64,000 nucleotides of DNA from Paguma larvata (Eukaryota > Chordata > Mammalia > Carnivora > Viverridae). This document shows positions 11,700 to 22,272 of the stretch, in pieces (the first letter of the stretch is position 1; every line of letters begins with the position of its first letter). The translations under genes were made by a program, and so were the position numbers. Where the stretch lies: contig CM057826.1 in the NCBI GenBank assembly GCA_030068075.1, positions 68,483,312-68,547,311 on the forward strand. The letters are read 5' to 3'. The notes beneath the pieces are model-generated. The model ran no database searches. It had not been told where the DNA came from and saw only the letters and a list, made by a program, of their open reading frames with translations.

Positions 11700-12010
11700 A
11701 AAAAGAATTTTGAATAAATATTTATTATGTTACAAGTAGATGACAAATTAAAAGAGACAAAGATAACTTCAATATTTTAAGCTGAGAAATTGGAATAGTT
11801 ACCTCAGACAAAGAGTGACAATTGGGAAGAAGAGCTGAAGTGTGGTTAATGCTTATGAGGTGGATGCAGAGGATGCTGTTTGGCATACGAACAATATGAA
11901 GAGTTGGAAATACAGAATGGGAGACTAGGTGAGAGGTTAGAGTGCAGCTTTAGATTTATGAGTCGTTACCATCTGCAAAGAAACTGAGAGGAAAGGTAGA
12001 TGGTAGCACA
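11700..12010 (-). mobile_element. Possible L2 remnant, antisense
   Basis: The run 'GGGAGACTAGGTGAGAGG' then 'TTAGATTTATGAGTCGTTACC' resembles the antisense L2 segment that usually reads '...GAGAGGTC.GGGCTGGAGATATAGATTTGGGAGTCATCAGC'. The match is weak and the ends are uncertain. Confidence 0.4.
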
Positions 12011-12334
12011 GATGAGGATCCTACTGTTAAAAGGAGAGATAGGAATCGGTAAAGAAGGCAGAAAAATAACCACTAGAGCAATATAAATGAAAGACAAATG
12101 AAAGAGCAATATAATATAAAAGCAGAGAAGAGCGTTTGCTAAGTAACTTTGCTTTGATTTCTTAACACTCCTTCCTGTGGACATACCTTTGCACGACTGC
12201 GATAGATTTATATACCTATGTATTGCTACTTTGTAATTTTTAAGGGATGGTCACTGGGCTGGCCTACTGTAAGCCTAGGGCAAGGGAAGCTTGGAAAGGC
12301 ATAGGACACATTTTGGATTTAGTATATGTTTCAA
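12011..12334. other. Unassigned spacer between L2 pieces
   Basis: Purine-rich, AT-rich sequence. It may be decayed L2, but I see no diagnostic block. Confidence 0.4.
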
Positions 12335-13015
12335 CCTCTGTCAGATATTTGTTGAGCATCTTTGATATGCTAAGCATTAAATAAAATAGGTAAAATGGAA
12401 GATGGTCATACTACTGGCCATAGTACAGACTCTTAGGTGCCCTTATGTGCTCTGGGGATGCAAGGCTGGGGTTGATGAATTTCTTTCCCCTGAGGCAATG
12501 TGTCAGAGAGAAGGTAATAAATATCAGAGCAAAGTAAATTTCAAACAGAGAGCACACAATGAGCAAAGGCAAACAAGCACATGGATGGGAAAGAACGGAG
12601 GAATGGTGAGGGGTCATGTGTGGCAACTGGGAGATGAGGCTGGAAAAGGGAGGGTCTTTGGGACTTGTTCTGTAGCACGGTGGCTCTAGTGAGGATTTTA
12701 AAAGAGGAGGTACAAAGAACTCTGCTTTGGAAACATGGTTCTGGTAGATTTGAGGAGGTAGGATTAGACAGACATGGGAGAAACAGGAAGCATGGAGGAC
12801 CATTAAAAGATTATTGCAATTGTCAGGTAAGAAATAATGAGAGTTCGGTAAGTAGAATGGTAGGCATGGGAAGGAAGGAGGGATTTGAATATGTTTTAGA
12901 ACTGGAAATGGTAGAATTCTGTCACAGACTGGATGCAGAAATGAGCGGAAAGCTTGAGAAGGTTCAACAATGCTGCCTAAATTTGAGGAAGCCATTAAAG
13001 GCACAAGGAGTGGAG
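12335..13015 (-). mobile_element. L2 LINE 3' part, antisense
   Basis: In order on the + strand: an antisense 3'-end block ('ATTTGTTGAGCATC...ATGCTAAGCATT'), 'CAATGAGCAAAGGCAAACAAGCACATGG', 'ATTATTGCAATTGTCAGG..AGAAATAATGAGAG' and 'GGAAGGAGGGATTTGAATATG'. Each corresponds to the reverse complement of an L2 3' block, such as the one that reads 'TGGATTACTGCAATAG' in sense. The 197-codon minus-strand frame at 12411-13004 lies wholly inside this element and has no protein-like signature. Confidence 0.75.
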
Positions 13016-13059
13016 AATTGGTATTATATATTTAGATTATTATCCACTACATCTAATCT

Positions 13060-13765
13060 GGGGGGAAAATTGCCTCAAGGAATATCCAGAATCCAACTGC
13101 TTCTCATCATTTCCTCCTCTATTACTCTAGACCAAGCTGCTGTCCTCTTTTGCCTGGATTACTACAATGCCTTCTAGTGACTCTGCATCTACCCTTGGCT
13201 TTTGATGGTCTATTCTCAATGCAGTAGGCAAAATTATCCTGCTAAAATACAAGGACAAGCACCTCCTCTTTTCAATACCATGCACTAGCTTTCTACCCTC
13301 CTCAGAGCAAAACCAAAATTCTCGTATGATCTACAAAGAATTGTCCAATCTGCCATCCTTCATGTTCCCCTCTCATCCACACATACAGACTCATTATCTG
13401 CCATCTGGCTCCCTTAGCACCAGCTTCATTGACTTTCTTGTGATTACCATAATAGAAATGGTATACTTCTGCCTCAGGCCCTTTGCACTTACTTTTGTCC
13501 CTGTTGGGAATGCTTTCTCTTGGAAACTTGCATGGTTCTGCTGCTTCAGGTTTTTTCAGGTCTTTACTCAAATGTCATGTTTGCAGAGAGACCTTCCCTC
13601 ATTATTCTACTTCAATGTAAGCATGCCTTTCTTCCCCTTCTCTGCTTAATTTTCATTCTTAGCAATTTTCACTGTTCAACATTCTTGATTTTTAATTAAT
13701 TACCTTGTATAATGTGTCTTCCTCACTAGAATGTAGGCTTCATGAAAGTGGGATTAAAAACAGTT
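13060..13765 (+). mobile_element. L2 LINE 3' end, sense
   Basis: Diagnostic L2 blocks appear in order: 'CCTGGATTACTACAATGCC', 'TATCCTGCTAAAATACAAGG', 'GCCTCAGGCCCTTTGCACTT', 'CTGTTGGGAATGCTTTCTC', 'TCAGGTCTTTACTCAAATGTCA', 'GAGAGACCTTCCCTCA', and finally 'ACTAGAATGTAGGCTTCATGAAAG'. With the preceding antisense copy it forms an inverted L2 pair separated by under 60 bases. Confidence 0.85.
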
Positions 13766-14544
13766 TTTTTCATCTCTATCAGGCAACAATGTTATTCATT
13801 AGTATTTCTCCAAAACACTTTCAATAATATTCAAGATATATTACATAAATAATAAAGTAATAAAAAATTATTATTGTTTTTAAATGTTGAAACTGAGATT
13901 ATAGAGAGAGTTTTGAGGACATATATTATAAAATCCATGGTCGAGAAATGTGTCTCTTAAATGAGGTAAGGAGTTGAGGCAGAGATCAGCCATGCCGTCT
14001 TTGTGAATTCTAGATCTACATTCGGAGGCTGGATGCACATGGTTGTTGCAAGTCATTGAAGGACTCACAGATCTCCTTATATTTATATGTCTTCAAGACA
14101 GTACGAAGAAATTAATTCTTGCCTGTTCTCCCTTCTAAATCATGACACTGAACATCATACAGCAACATACACCATCACTCTCCTAACATCTCCAAACAAT
14201 TCACCAATGATGTAACTAGAAACTGTCAGCTTTGGAGAAATGTGTTTTAGACAACAATGAAAGTGTATGTGGAGAACATTATAATTACATAACACCCGAA
14301 CTAAATAATTCTAATAGTGAAGAAGGTGAAGGTAATGAACACTTGGCCATGGAGAAACCACAATCACAAAAGTGGTTCTCTCATGGCCAGGCTCATCAAT
14401 TGCACTTCAGACTGTGCTGACCTCTGTGATTTCCCCAAATGTGGGAAACGTGACTGTGTAATTTGTTAGTGGAACACTGCATTTGTGCTCTTAAAAAAAA
14501 AAGTGAAGATATAAAGTCAATTTATGAATTGCATGATTGATTCA
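13766..14544. other. Unassigned AT-rich stretch
   Basis: No family or exon is recognised. It contains a 62-codon plus-strand frame at 14232-14420 with no similarity I can name. Confidence 0.45.
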
Positions 14545-15115
14545 TCCATTTGTCAACACTGATTGAATCCGTCCTTTGTGCGAGGCACTGTTTGGGAGAT
14601 AGGGATGAAAGATTAAAAAAGATAATGCTCATTGCAAACAAAATTCACACTGTAATTAGGAACATAGGCAGGAAAATGAATAATTATTTTACTGTGTAAA
14701 ATATTCTGACAGAGTTATACAAAAGATGCTATGGGAGGCAAAGAGAAGAAAATGTCCAATCACAAAGTCGTTTGTTTGCAGAGATGCAGGATGCAACTAC
14801 GAGGAGAAAAGCAGTATACACAGCTTTGTGCATGTATTTAGTGTAATATTAAATGTAAAAATAAATATACTGAAGCACAAGTTTAAACTATTTTTTTATT
14901 AATCAAATTGATAGTTGAATTTAAAGATGATGCAGCATCTCTATAGATGATTGTGTGTTCAGCAGTTAAAAATTTGAATCTGAAGCTCAAGATAGAGGTT
15001 GGGGCTGGAGAGCAACATTTTGAGGTTGCTGATTTATAGGTGATAAAGTTATGAAAGTGAATACGATTACTTAAGAGAGCAGAGAGCAAGATGGTCCAAG
15101 ATCTATCTATCTATC

Positions 15116-15159
<44 letters not shown>

Positions 15160-15400
15160 GATGGATGGGAAAGAAAAGCCTGTGACAGAAATGGTGGAAA
15201 AATATCAAGGGAGTTGGAGCCAATCCAGGAGACCCATTTTAAATATCAAGGAGGAAAAAAAAAAACTGTAGAAGGAAATTCTCAGTCCTGTCAAATGCTT
15301 TGTAGCATCAAATGAAATGACTGAAATGAAATATTATTAAAGGAAAATAATGCAGATAGCTTCTTTAATTGATGGGTAGACTGGAACTTTTAAACTGATT
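14545..15400 (-). mobile_element. L2 LINE 3' part, antisense, carrying a tetranucleotide repeat
   Basis: The element begins with an antisense L2 end ('TTCATCCATTTGTCAACACTG', 'GCGAGGCACTGTTTGGGAGATAGGGATGAA') and continues through 'CAGCAGTTAAAAATTTGAATCTG', 'GGTTGGGGCTGGAGAGC' and 'GCTGATTTATAGGTGATAAAG'. It ends near 'GTCAAATGCTTTGTAGCATCAAATGAAATGA'. The order matches L2 read backwards. A (ATCT)n tract has expanded inside it at 15101-15159. Confidence 0.75.
15101..15159. repeat. (ATCT)n microsatellite
   Basis: About 14-15 tetranucleotide units with one 'ATC' slip at 15114-15117 and then a pure run to the end. Pure runs of this length are usually length-polymorphic in cats, so it is a good candidate STR marker. 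Confidence 0.97.
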
Positions 15401-16574
15401 TTATTATTCTTTAGAATATTAGGCAACTTCATACCTACAAAAAGTAACTCAGGAACTAGAGAAAAAAAATCATCAAATTTAGTTTCCATTGTAGTATTTC
15501 CATTGCATCAGCAAACACATTACCTGGTTTTTATTAGTCCAATAAAAGCTATTGACTTTTTCAAAAATTCAGGTTTGGATAAAGTCCACATGATTTCTGG
15601 ATTTTCAAAATCTATTCTATAAGACCATAAGGAGGGTATAGCATGGATCCAATTTTATGGTATCTATATATTTTTTCCAGGTCACTAGTTTCTTGCCCTC
15701 TTCTTTCCTAATATTTCCTATAGAGTTTCTGTGGTTTTCAAAATCCCACTAGCATATTTTTGTCATACCCGACATTCATCTTGTTGTGGGCTTAGATATT
15801 TCTGGAAGATCAAATCACAGAGCCTAATAAAACACAGATAATGGCATTTTTGACTATGTGGTACATCCATTTCTTAATGAGTTTAAGGGCCACGCTGTCT
15901 GGTAAATGGCAGAGTGGGCACTAAGGCAGATTTGGGCTGCTGGCGGCCATCAACGTGATTACTGGCTGGAAAAAATGCGGATGAGTTGGTCTATGTCTAA
16001 TCCTTTTGTGGCTTCCTGTGTGACACACTGTAATGAAAACATCACCGCAAATTACAAGAATTGTCAAAATGGGCTACCAGAAGATTTTTTTCACTCTAGA
16101 GTTTGCTGACCAAAAATGCTCAGTGCATTGTGTTATATCTGTATGGTGTTCTTACTCGGTGGATATACACAGGAGCTGAGCAATTAAGGTGTGGTAAGAA
16201 AGTTAAACCCTCTCTGAAGTCAATGGATTGGGAGTCTTACAGGATAAATGTTTCATAAATGCAAATACAGAAATACGTTGAAAGTCAAATTTCACTCCTG
16301 GGGCTAAACTCTTACTTGCTTTTGAATGCTAGGTATTTAGTTTGAGTACTAAAGATAGTTATACTGTTTCTATACTTATTATTTGTGATTTTGGATATAT
16401 GATTTAATAGTTAAAAACACATAAACTCTCTTTTTTAAAACTGTTTAATCATTTAGGTCTTTCCAGGAAATTTATATATAAATACATTAATTGTTTGCCT
16501 GGGCAAACAATGCAGTGCAGATTAAAGTTCTTGGGAAAATTAAGAGATATTAACCAATTCACTATTGAAATCAC
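15401..16574. other. Single-copy stretch, no gene recognised
   Basis: No repeat family is seen. A 67-codon plus-strand frame (15906-16109) with several Trp and Cys residues does not resemble any protein I know and lacks splice or promoter context, so I do not call it a gene. Confidence 0.45.
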
Positions 16575-16785
16575 ACGACTAGGGTAATAAGTGCTTTTTA
16601 GTGATTTTCTCACTTACTCCTCCCAAGAGCTTTAAAGACCTGTACAATTATCCTCCCATTTTACCGATTAATTATCAGAGTCAGACATACACAGGCAGTA
16701 AAGTCAATGTCACGATTCAAACCTAGGAAGTCTGACTCCAGAACGCATGACCTTGGCCACTCACCTAGTTTTTGCCCACCTACGC
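16575..16785 (-). mobile_element. MIR SINE remnant, antisense
   Basis: The run 'CTCACTTACTCCTCCCAAGAGC', 'TACAATTATCCTCCCATTTTACCGATTAATTATCAGAG', 'GATTCAAACCTAGGAAGTCTGACTCCAGAACGCATG' matches the reverse complement of MIR, ending in its tRNA-like head. Divergence is high. Confidence 0.8.
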
Positions 16786-17399
16786 ACACTTTGTGCTGCC
16801 ACGTACTATATCTCCTTTGAGGTTCTCAGCATTACAGGGCAGGCATGGAAGGACAACTATTCCTACTTTGAAGATGAAGTTCATAGACAACTGCATGACT
16901 TATGTAGTATCTTATTAAAAAAAATATGTGTGACAGACAGGACTAAATTCCAGATTTCTTAATTCTATGTTAGCCATTTGTTATTTGTTAATCAACTCAC
17001 TTCTTTTAGAGAAACTAGAATTTTTCCTATTAAAAAAAATGAAATGTTCTTTGTGTGCTTTAAAAAATGTCATTAGCAGTTCTCTTAAATATAATAAAAT
17101 ATGAAAGCAAATCATACTTTTCTTTGATGCATTAATTCAATGGATAATTGCAAAGCAGTTTTGAAGGGCCAGAAGTAGGGTTTATGGATGGTAGCTGAGG
17201 TCATAAGAGAAAAAAAGGCTCCCCCAGGGTGAAGTACTGTGAAAGTACCATGTTATGGTCAGCAAGGAATGAAGCCTCCAAAAGGTTCTGATGTACATAA
17301 TTAAGAGTTTGAAATAGTTCAAGACTATTGCCCTATTTTAAATGGCTATTCTCCCGAAACCTAAAAGACCAAATCAATTAAGCATACACTTAATACATG
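16786..17399. other. Unassigned stretch
   Basis: AT-rich sequence with no recognised element or exon. A 71-codon plus-strand frame at 16747-16962 partly overlaps the MIR and is taken as chance. Confidence 0.45.
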
Positions 17400-17718
17400 C
17401 TTCATATGTATCCTTTGGGTAAACAGTGCAATTTCTGGGTCATAGGGTATTTCTATTTTTAATTTTTGGAGGAACCTCTATACTTTTATCTAGAGTGTAT
17501 TATGCTAAGCAAAATAAATCAGTTAGACACATGAAAAGATGCTCAATGTCACTCATCATCAGGGAAATAGAACTTAAAACCACAATGAGATACTGCCTCC
17601 CACCTGTCGGAATGGCTAAAATTAACAACATAGAAAACAACATGTTGGTGAGGATGTGGAGAAGGGAAACTTTTTGCACTGTTGGTGGGAATTCAAATTG
17701 GTGTAGCCACTGTAGATA
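17400..17718. mobile_element. Scrambled carnivore L1 fragment (three blocks)
   Basis: Block A (about 17400-17494) is antisense ORF2 ('GGGTAAACAGTGCAATTTCTGGGTC'). Block B (about 17496-17529) is sense ORF2 near its end ('TATTATGCTAAGCAAAATAAATC'). Block C (about 17530-17718) is sense ORF2 from further upstream ('ACATGAAAAGATGCTCAATGTCACTC' to 'GTGTAGCCACTGTAGATAAG'). In a normal L1, C directly precedes A, and B lies further downstream. The same A and B sequences occur in order in the L1 at 63.4-63.8 kb. A 97-codon frame (17426-17719) runs through the joints and is a by-product. Confidence 0.85.
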
Positions 17719-19134
17719 AGTGCTATAAGAAAAGGAAAAAATACAAAGGGGTCCATGAAAGGGTGAGAGCACATGTGGGTGAGGCAATCCAAAAAGCTTT
17801 GCAGGGAAACATATTGTAGGATGGGCAGGGTTTCGGCATCAGAGAGCAATGTGTGGCATGAAGCTAGCGGGGAGTTTAAACAGGGTAGGTTTCAATCCAC
17901 AAATTGAGAAAGCAAATGAAAGTTCATATTTTACCTTAATTTCTTAAAATTACACTTATTTTTAATGGTTCTCTGCAAAGAAGAGAAGCATATACTATAA
18001 TTAAATCTAAAAACTTCTGATTGATAAGGCTTTTCTTCCAAGGAAGTTGCAGAATTGTGTGATCAAGATAATCTGAATGATTGTCTTTTGCAGTAAGTAG
18101 GAACTTAAAAAAAAATGAGTTGCCTAAGTAATTGGCCTTTCAAGAAAAAGTCACTGGTAAGTTAAAAATAGAGTTAGTACCATCTTTGGAATTTCTTCTA
18201 CTTCTCCACTTCTTAGTACAAATGACAGAGATTATAAAAGCTTAATTCTGGAAATGAAAAATGGATATTAGTGAAATGAAAAGAAAAGTGTTTTCGAATA
18301 TAGTTGCAATCTATGACTTTTTATAACAGTTTATTCTTAAATATGGGTCAGTGAACAAAGGTCCTCTGCTTTTCACAAATGATCCAAAAGCTATTTTCTA
18401 CCTGATAAAAATCTCTCAGCTCATCATGCTAGAATGTCTGAGATTCATTACAACATACCAAATCCATTCCACTTATCAAATGAATGAAAGTACCAGAAGG
18501 TTGCTATGCTGAACACAACGTATATATCAAACATGTGTGGCAACTCCCCATGGACCTACTGCATTAAGGTGGTAGCAGCAGTGAACTCAGTCCCTCAGCT
18601 AACAGGTTGAGACTCTTCCTTCTCTCAGGGCACAAAGCATTTCCTGGGAATTGTTACCCCAAAGTGTTAAAAGTTACTAGCATTTAATTATGTTTTAGCT
18701 AACATAGGCACCATCACAGTACAAAATGAAAGTAATAGGAGGATGGGGAATCTGCAGTGAGTAAATGTAAATTTAAGAATGGTCAAATAGGTTTTACACT
18801 ACATTGTCAGACTGATTTAGGTGAAGGTTGAAGCTGTTTCAGGGGACTCAAACTTCAATTCCTGAAAAGGAAGAATGGAATTTTCTTCTAAAATAATATT
18901 CTATTCACATGATTTAGGACCCTTCTAATCTGGTTTTCTCTAGATTTGCTTTCAAGAATTGAGTGTACACTGAAAAAGAACTAACTGATTCCACGATGAT
19001 AACAGAACACTTAGAAATTCTTATGTTTAAATGACCCAAGTTCATTATTTTAAGAGTTTAAGAAAATCATTTAAAGAGAATAATAGAGTATTTTGTTGTT
19101 ATTTCCATATTCAGTCCCTGGTTTGCCTTTATTT
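17719..19134. other. Single-copy AT-rich stretch, no gene recognised
   Basis: No repeat family or coding segment is recognised. The part around 18540-18670 is somewhat less AT-rich. Nothing here supports an RNA gene. Confidence 0.45.
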
Positions 19135-20174
19135 AAAGACACACTTTATTCCTTAGAGTAGTTTTAGGTTTATAGCAAAATTGAACAGAAAGTACAGAGC
19201 TCTCACATACCCCTGTCTGCACACATGCACCACCTCCCTCACGACAGACATTTCGCACCAGAGTGGTGCATCTGTAACAATCAAGGAACCTACACTGACA
19301 CATCACGATCAACTCAAGTCTACAGTTTACATTAGGGTTCACTTTGGTGTTGTGTATCCTCTGGGTTTGAACAAATATATCATGACATGTATCTATCATT
19401 GTAGTATCATTCAGAATAATTTCACCATCCTAAACATCCTCTGCGCTCTGCCTCTGTCCCTAACTCCTGGCAACTATCAATCTTTTTACGCCATAGTTTT
19501 GACTTTTCTAGAACATTATATAGTCGGTATCGTATAGCATGTTGCCTTTTTAGATTGGCTTCTTTTACTTAGTAATATGCATTTAAGTTTCCTCCATATC
19601 TTTTCATGACTTGACAGCTCATTTCTTTTTAGCACTAATATTCCATTGTCTGGATATACCACAGTTTCTCCGTTAACCTACTGAAGGACACCTTTGTTGC
19701 TTTTAATTTTGGGCAATTATGAATAAAGCTGCTATAAACACCTGTGTGCAGGTTTTTGTGTGGAGTTGTGTAAACACCAAGGCACACGATTGTTGGGTAG
19801 AATGATAAGTTTATGTTCAGTTTTGTAAAGAAGCCGCCCATTATCTTCATAAGTGGCTGTATCATTTTGCATTCCCACCAATGAAGAACGAGAGTTCCTG
19901 TGCTCTACAACCTCATCGGTATTTGGTGTTTTCACTTCTGGATTTGGCCTGCTCTGGTACAGTAGTATAGTTCTAATTAGATTTTGTCTGTTCTAATAAT
20001 TTTAATTCGCACTTCTCTAAAGACATATGATGTGGAACAATTTTTTACATTCTTATTTGCCATAGGTATATTTTCTTTGCTGAGGTCTTTATTTAGGTAT
20101 TTGGGCTATTTTAAAAATCATGTTTGTTTTATTATTGTTGAGTTTTAGAGCTCCTTGTATGCTTTGGATACCCA

Positions 20175-20745
20175 TGATGAGGGAGCCTAAGGTAAGCTGA
20201 GCTCCAAGCACCAGCCAGCATTACCGCCCCCATCCCCCAGGAAGGGTGTGATATGTGTGACATTCTTCAGGCACTCCTGGCTGCCCAAGGACAAAGGAAA
20301 GGACAGAAAACAAAAGGTTAAACTGATAAGAGTCTCCATCAGTTTACAAATATCTTAGTAAATTACAAGAGAAAGGCAATCTTATCAATAGTCTAATCTC
20401 CAGAAACCTACTGACTCAGTTTCCTGGCCACCAACATCTCCCTCCCTTCCATAGTGATGTGGGGAACAAAGGCAAGAAGGAAATGGCAGGTACAACTGAA
20501 TTTCCTTATAACCCGCAGCCCATTGACAAATTCTTGAAGCAGGCAGAGTAAAAAGTGTCTCCAGGAACTCCCTACTGTCTTTATGTTAATACTTTGCTAG
20601 AGGGAAAAACAACCTTGGGTTGACAATACCGAGGCCTCCAGTAATCTGTAAATCTTTAGCAGATGAAAGTCTGTTCAGAAACTCCCTCTTGACTTTATCT
20701 CCCCCAACAACAACAACACCATAAAACCGTCACCCCCCATCCCCC

Positions 20746-20788
<43 letters not shown>

Positions 20789-20935
20789 CAAACACACACA
20801 CACACTGGCAGTGAAGCTCTTCCTGCCCTTTGGGCCCCGTCCCTGTGCTTCAATAAAATCACCTTCTTGCACCAAAGATGACTTCAAGAATTCTTTCTTG
20901 GCCATCGGCTCCATATCCCACGAACTCTACCATCA
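20175..20935 (+). mobile_element. Solo LTR of a gammaretrovirus-like (class I) endogenous retrovirus
   Basis: A 761-bp block interrupts the antisense L1. Its ends form a short inverted repeat (TGATG...CATCA) as expected of LTRs. A polyadenylation signal AATAAA lies at 20852-20857, followed by an R/U5-like region ('CTTCTTGCACC', 'TTCTTTCTTGGCC') typical of class I LTRs. A 'CATAAAA' TATA-like element lies at about 20719-20725, upstream of a very long C run. No internal gag, pol or env sequence is attached, so this is a solo LTR left by recombination between two LTRs. The target duplication is not clean ('CCCA' on both sides at best), so the exact ends may shift by a few bases. Confidence 0.75.
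20747..20787. repeat. 41-base homopolymer of C
   Basis: An uninterrupted C run that follows further C-rich sequence from 20731. On the other strand it is G41, with strong potential for G-quadruplexes, and on this strand for an i-motif. It sits just downstream of the LTR's TATA-like element. Length in an assembly may be unreliable because such runs sequence poorly. Confidence 0.97.
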
Positions 20936-21430
20936 CCCCAAAACCTAATCAACCATCCTTTATCAGATATACCTTTTGCAAATATTCTCTCCCAGTTTGT
21001 GCCTTTTGACATCTTTCAGAGGGCAGAAGTTTTTAATTTTAATGAAGTCCAGGTTATTGATCATTTCTTTCATGGATTATGCCTTTTGTGTTGTATCTAA
21101 AAAGGAATTACCATATCCAAGGTCATCTAGATTTTCTCCTATGTTGTCTTCTAGGAGTTTTATAGTTTTGCATTTTACATCTAGCCTGTGAACCATTTTT
21201 GGTTAATTTTTATGAAGGGTATAAAGTCTGTGTCTAGATTCATTTTTTTGCATGTGGATGTTTAGTTGTCCAGCACCATGTTGAAAACACTATTTTTATT
21301 CATCGTTTTCCTGTTGCTCCTTTGTCAAATATTAGTGGACTATATGCATGTGGGTCTATTTCTGGGCTCTCTATTCTATTCTATTGATCTGTGTATTTAT
21401 CTATTATTTTGCCATTGTGGGGTAATTTTT

Positions 21431-22013
21431 TCTAACAGTATGCAAATTTTAATTACCTGTAATTCTATGAATAACAAGTCTTCTTATAAAGACAAAAAAA
21501 AGCTCTTCTTACATTTTCTTCATCTCAAAATGTTTTAGTTACATGAATTTTTTTCAGGTCTGAAAGACACAGCAGGAAAATTAAACTTAGTTCTCTTTCC
21601 AATGAGTTGTAAAACAGGATACTTAAATTTCCTGAGGAAAAATTTGGAATCTTGAGTCTTGGAAGGAGGCTTCCTTGTCTTTTCCTTCCACTGCTAACAC
21701 TCAGACTCTGCACTGGATCCATTAACTTTCTTAAACTCCATCTACTCCAGCCTAGGACGCAGAAAGGCTTGTCTAGGGCTGGGACTCCCAAGGAGAATGT
21801 GAATGTTAAAGGATATGCTCTGCTGGAAAAAAGGGGGGTGGTGAGAAGTTTCTTTACTCCTAATGCCTGCCCTAGGGCAGAATCAAGAGGGCAGAAGCAA
21901 GTGCAAACTCCTCTTCTACCCTTTCTCTTTTTGCTCTCCTTTCCACTTAACTAAGAATTCCTTTGCAAACAAAGTCACTGCAAACGTAGTGGTTCTATGA
22001 TTTAAGTGTTCTT
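21431..22013. other. Unassigned stretch
   Basis: No family is recognised. Overlapping frames at 21525-21791 (-) and 21652-21954 (+) are 88 and 100 codons and resemble no known protein. Confidence 0.45.
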
Positions 22014-22026
22014 GAAACATCTTTTT

Positions 22027-22259
22027 GGGGCGCCTGGGTGGCTCAGTCGGTTAAAGCGGCCGACTTCAGCTCAGGTCACGATCTCACAGTCTGTGAGTTC
22101 GAGCCCCACATCGGGCTCTGTGCTGACGGCTCATCAGAGCCTGGAGCCTGCTTCAGTTTCTGTATCTCCCTCTCTCTCTTCCCTTCCCCTGCTCACACTC
22201 TGTCTCTATGTCTCTCAAAAATAAATAAACGTCAAAAAAAAATTAAAAAAAAAAAAAAA
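22027..22259 (+). mobile_element. Felid CAN-SINE, young, with 13-bp perfect TSD
   Basis: Head 'GGGGCGCCTGGGTGGCTCAG' with an A box at 22039-22050, a perfect B box 'GTTCGAGCC' near 22097, the body 'GGGCTCTGTGCTGACGGCTC', a CT-rich stretch, an AATAAATAAACG tail and a long A run. The target duplication 'GAAACATCTTTTT' is identical at 22014-22026 and 22260-22272. A three-base 'ATC' insertion after 'CGGCTC' is a private or subfamily change. Confidence 0.98.
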
Positions 22260-22272
22260 GAAACATCTTTTT

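Larger units (their letters stand above)
19135..21430 (-). mobile_element. Old L1M LINE (3' UTR and ORF2), antisense, split by an LTR
   Basis: The + strand begins with an antisense old-L1 3' UTR ('AGAGTAGTTTTAGGTTTATAGCAAAATTGA', 'CATCCTAAACATCCTCTGC') and proceeds into ORF2 ('GAATAAAGCTGCTATAAACA', 'GCATTCCCACCAATG'). It is broken at 'GCTTTGGATACCC' (about 20173) and resumes at 'CCTTTATCAGATATACCTTTTGC' (about 20955), a junction contiguous in intact L1. It runs on to about 21430 ('TGGGCTCTCTATTCTATTCTATTG'). Many stops show that it is long dead. Confidence 0.85.

Noticed and set aside
12411..13004. 197-codon minus-strand open frame
   Set aside because: It lies inside an antisense L2 3' region, which is noncoding, and has no domain or protein-like pattern.
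12665..13177. 170-codon plus-strand open frame
   Set aside because: It crosses from one L2 into the oppositely oriented L2, so it cannot be an old conserved gene.
20675..20914. Minus-strand frame with a long glycine run
   Set aside because: It is only the translation of the C41 homopolymer in the solo LTR.
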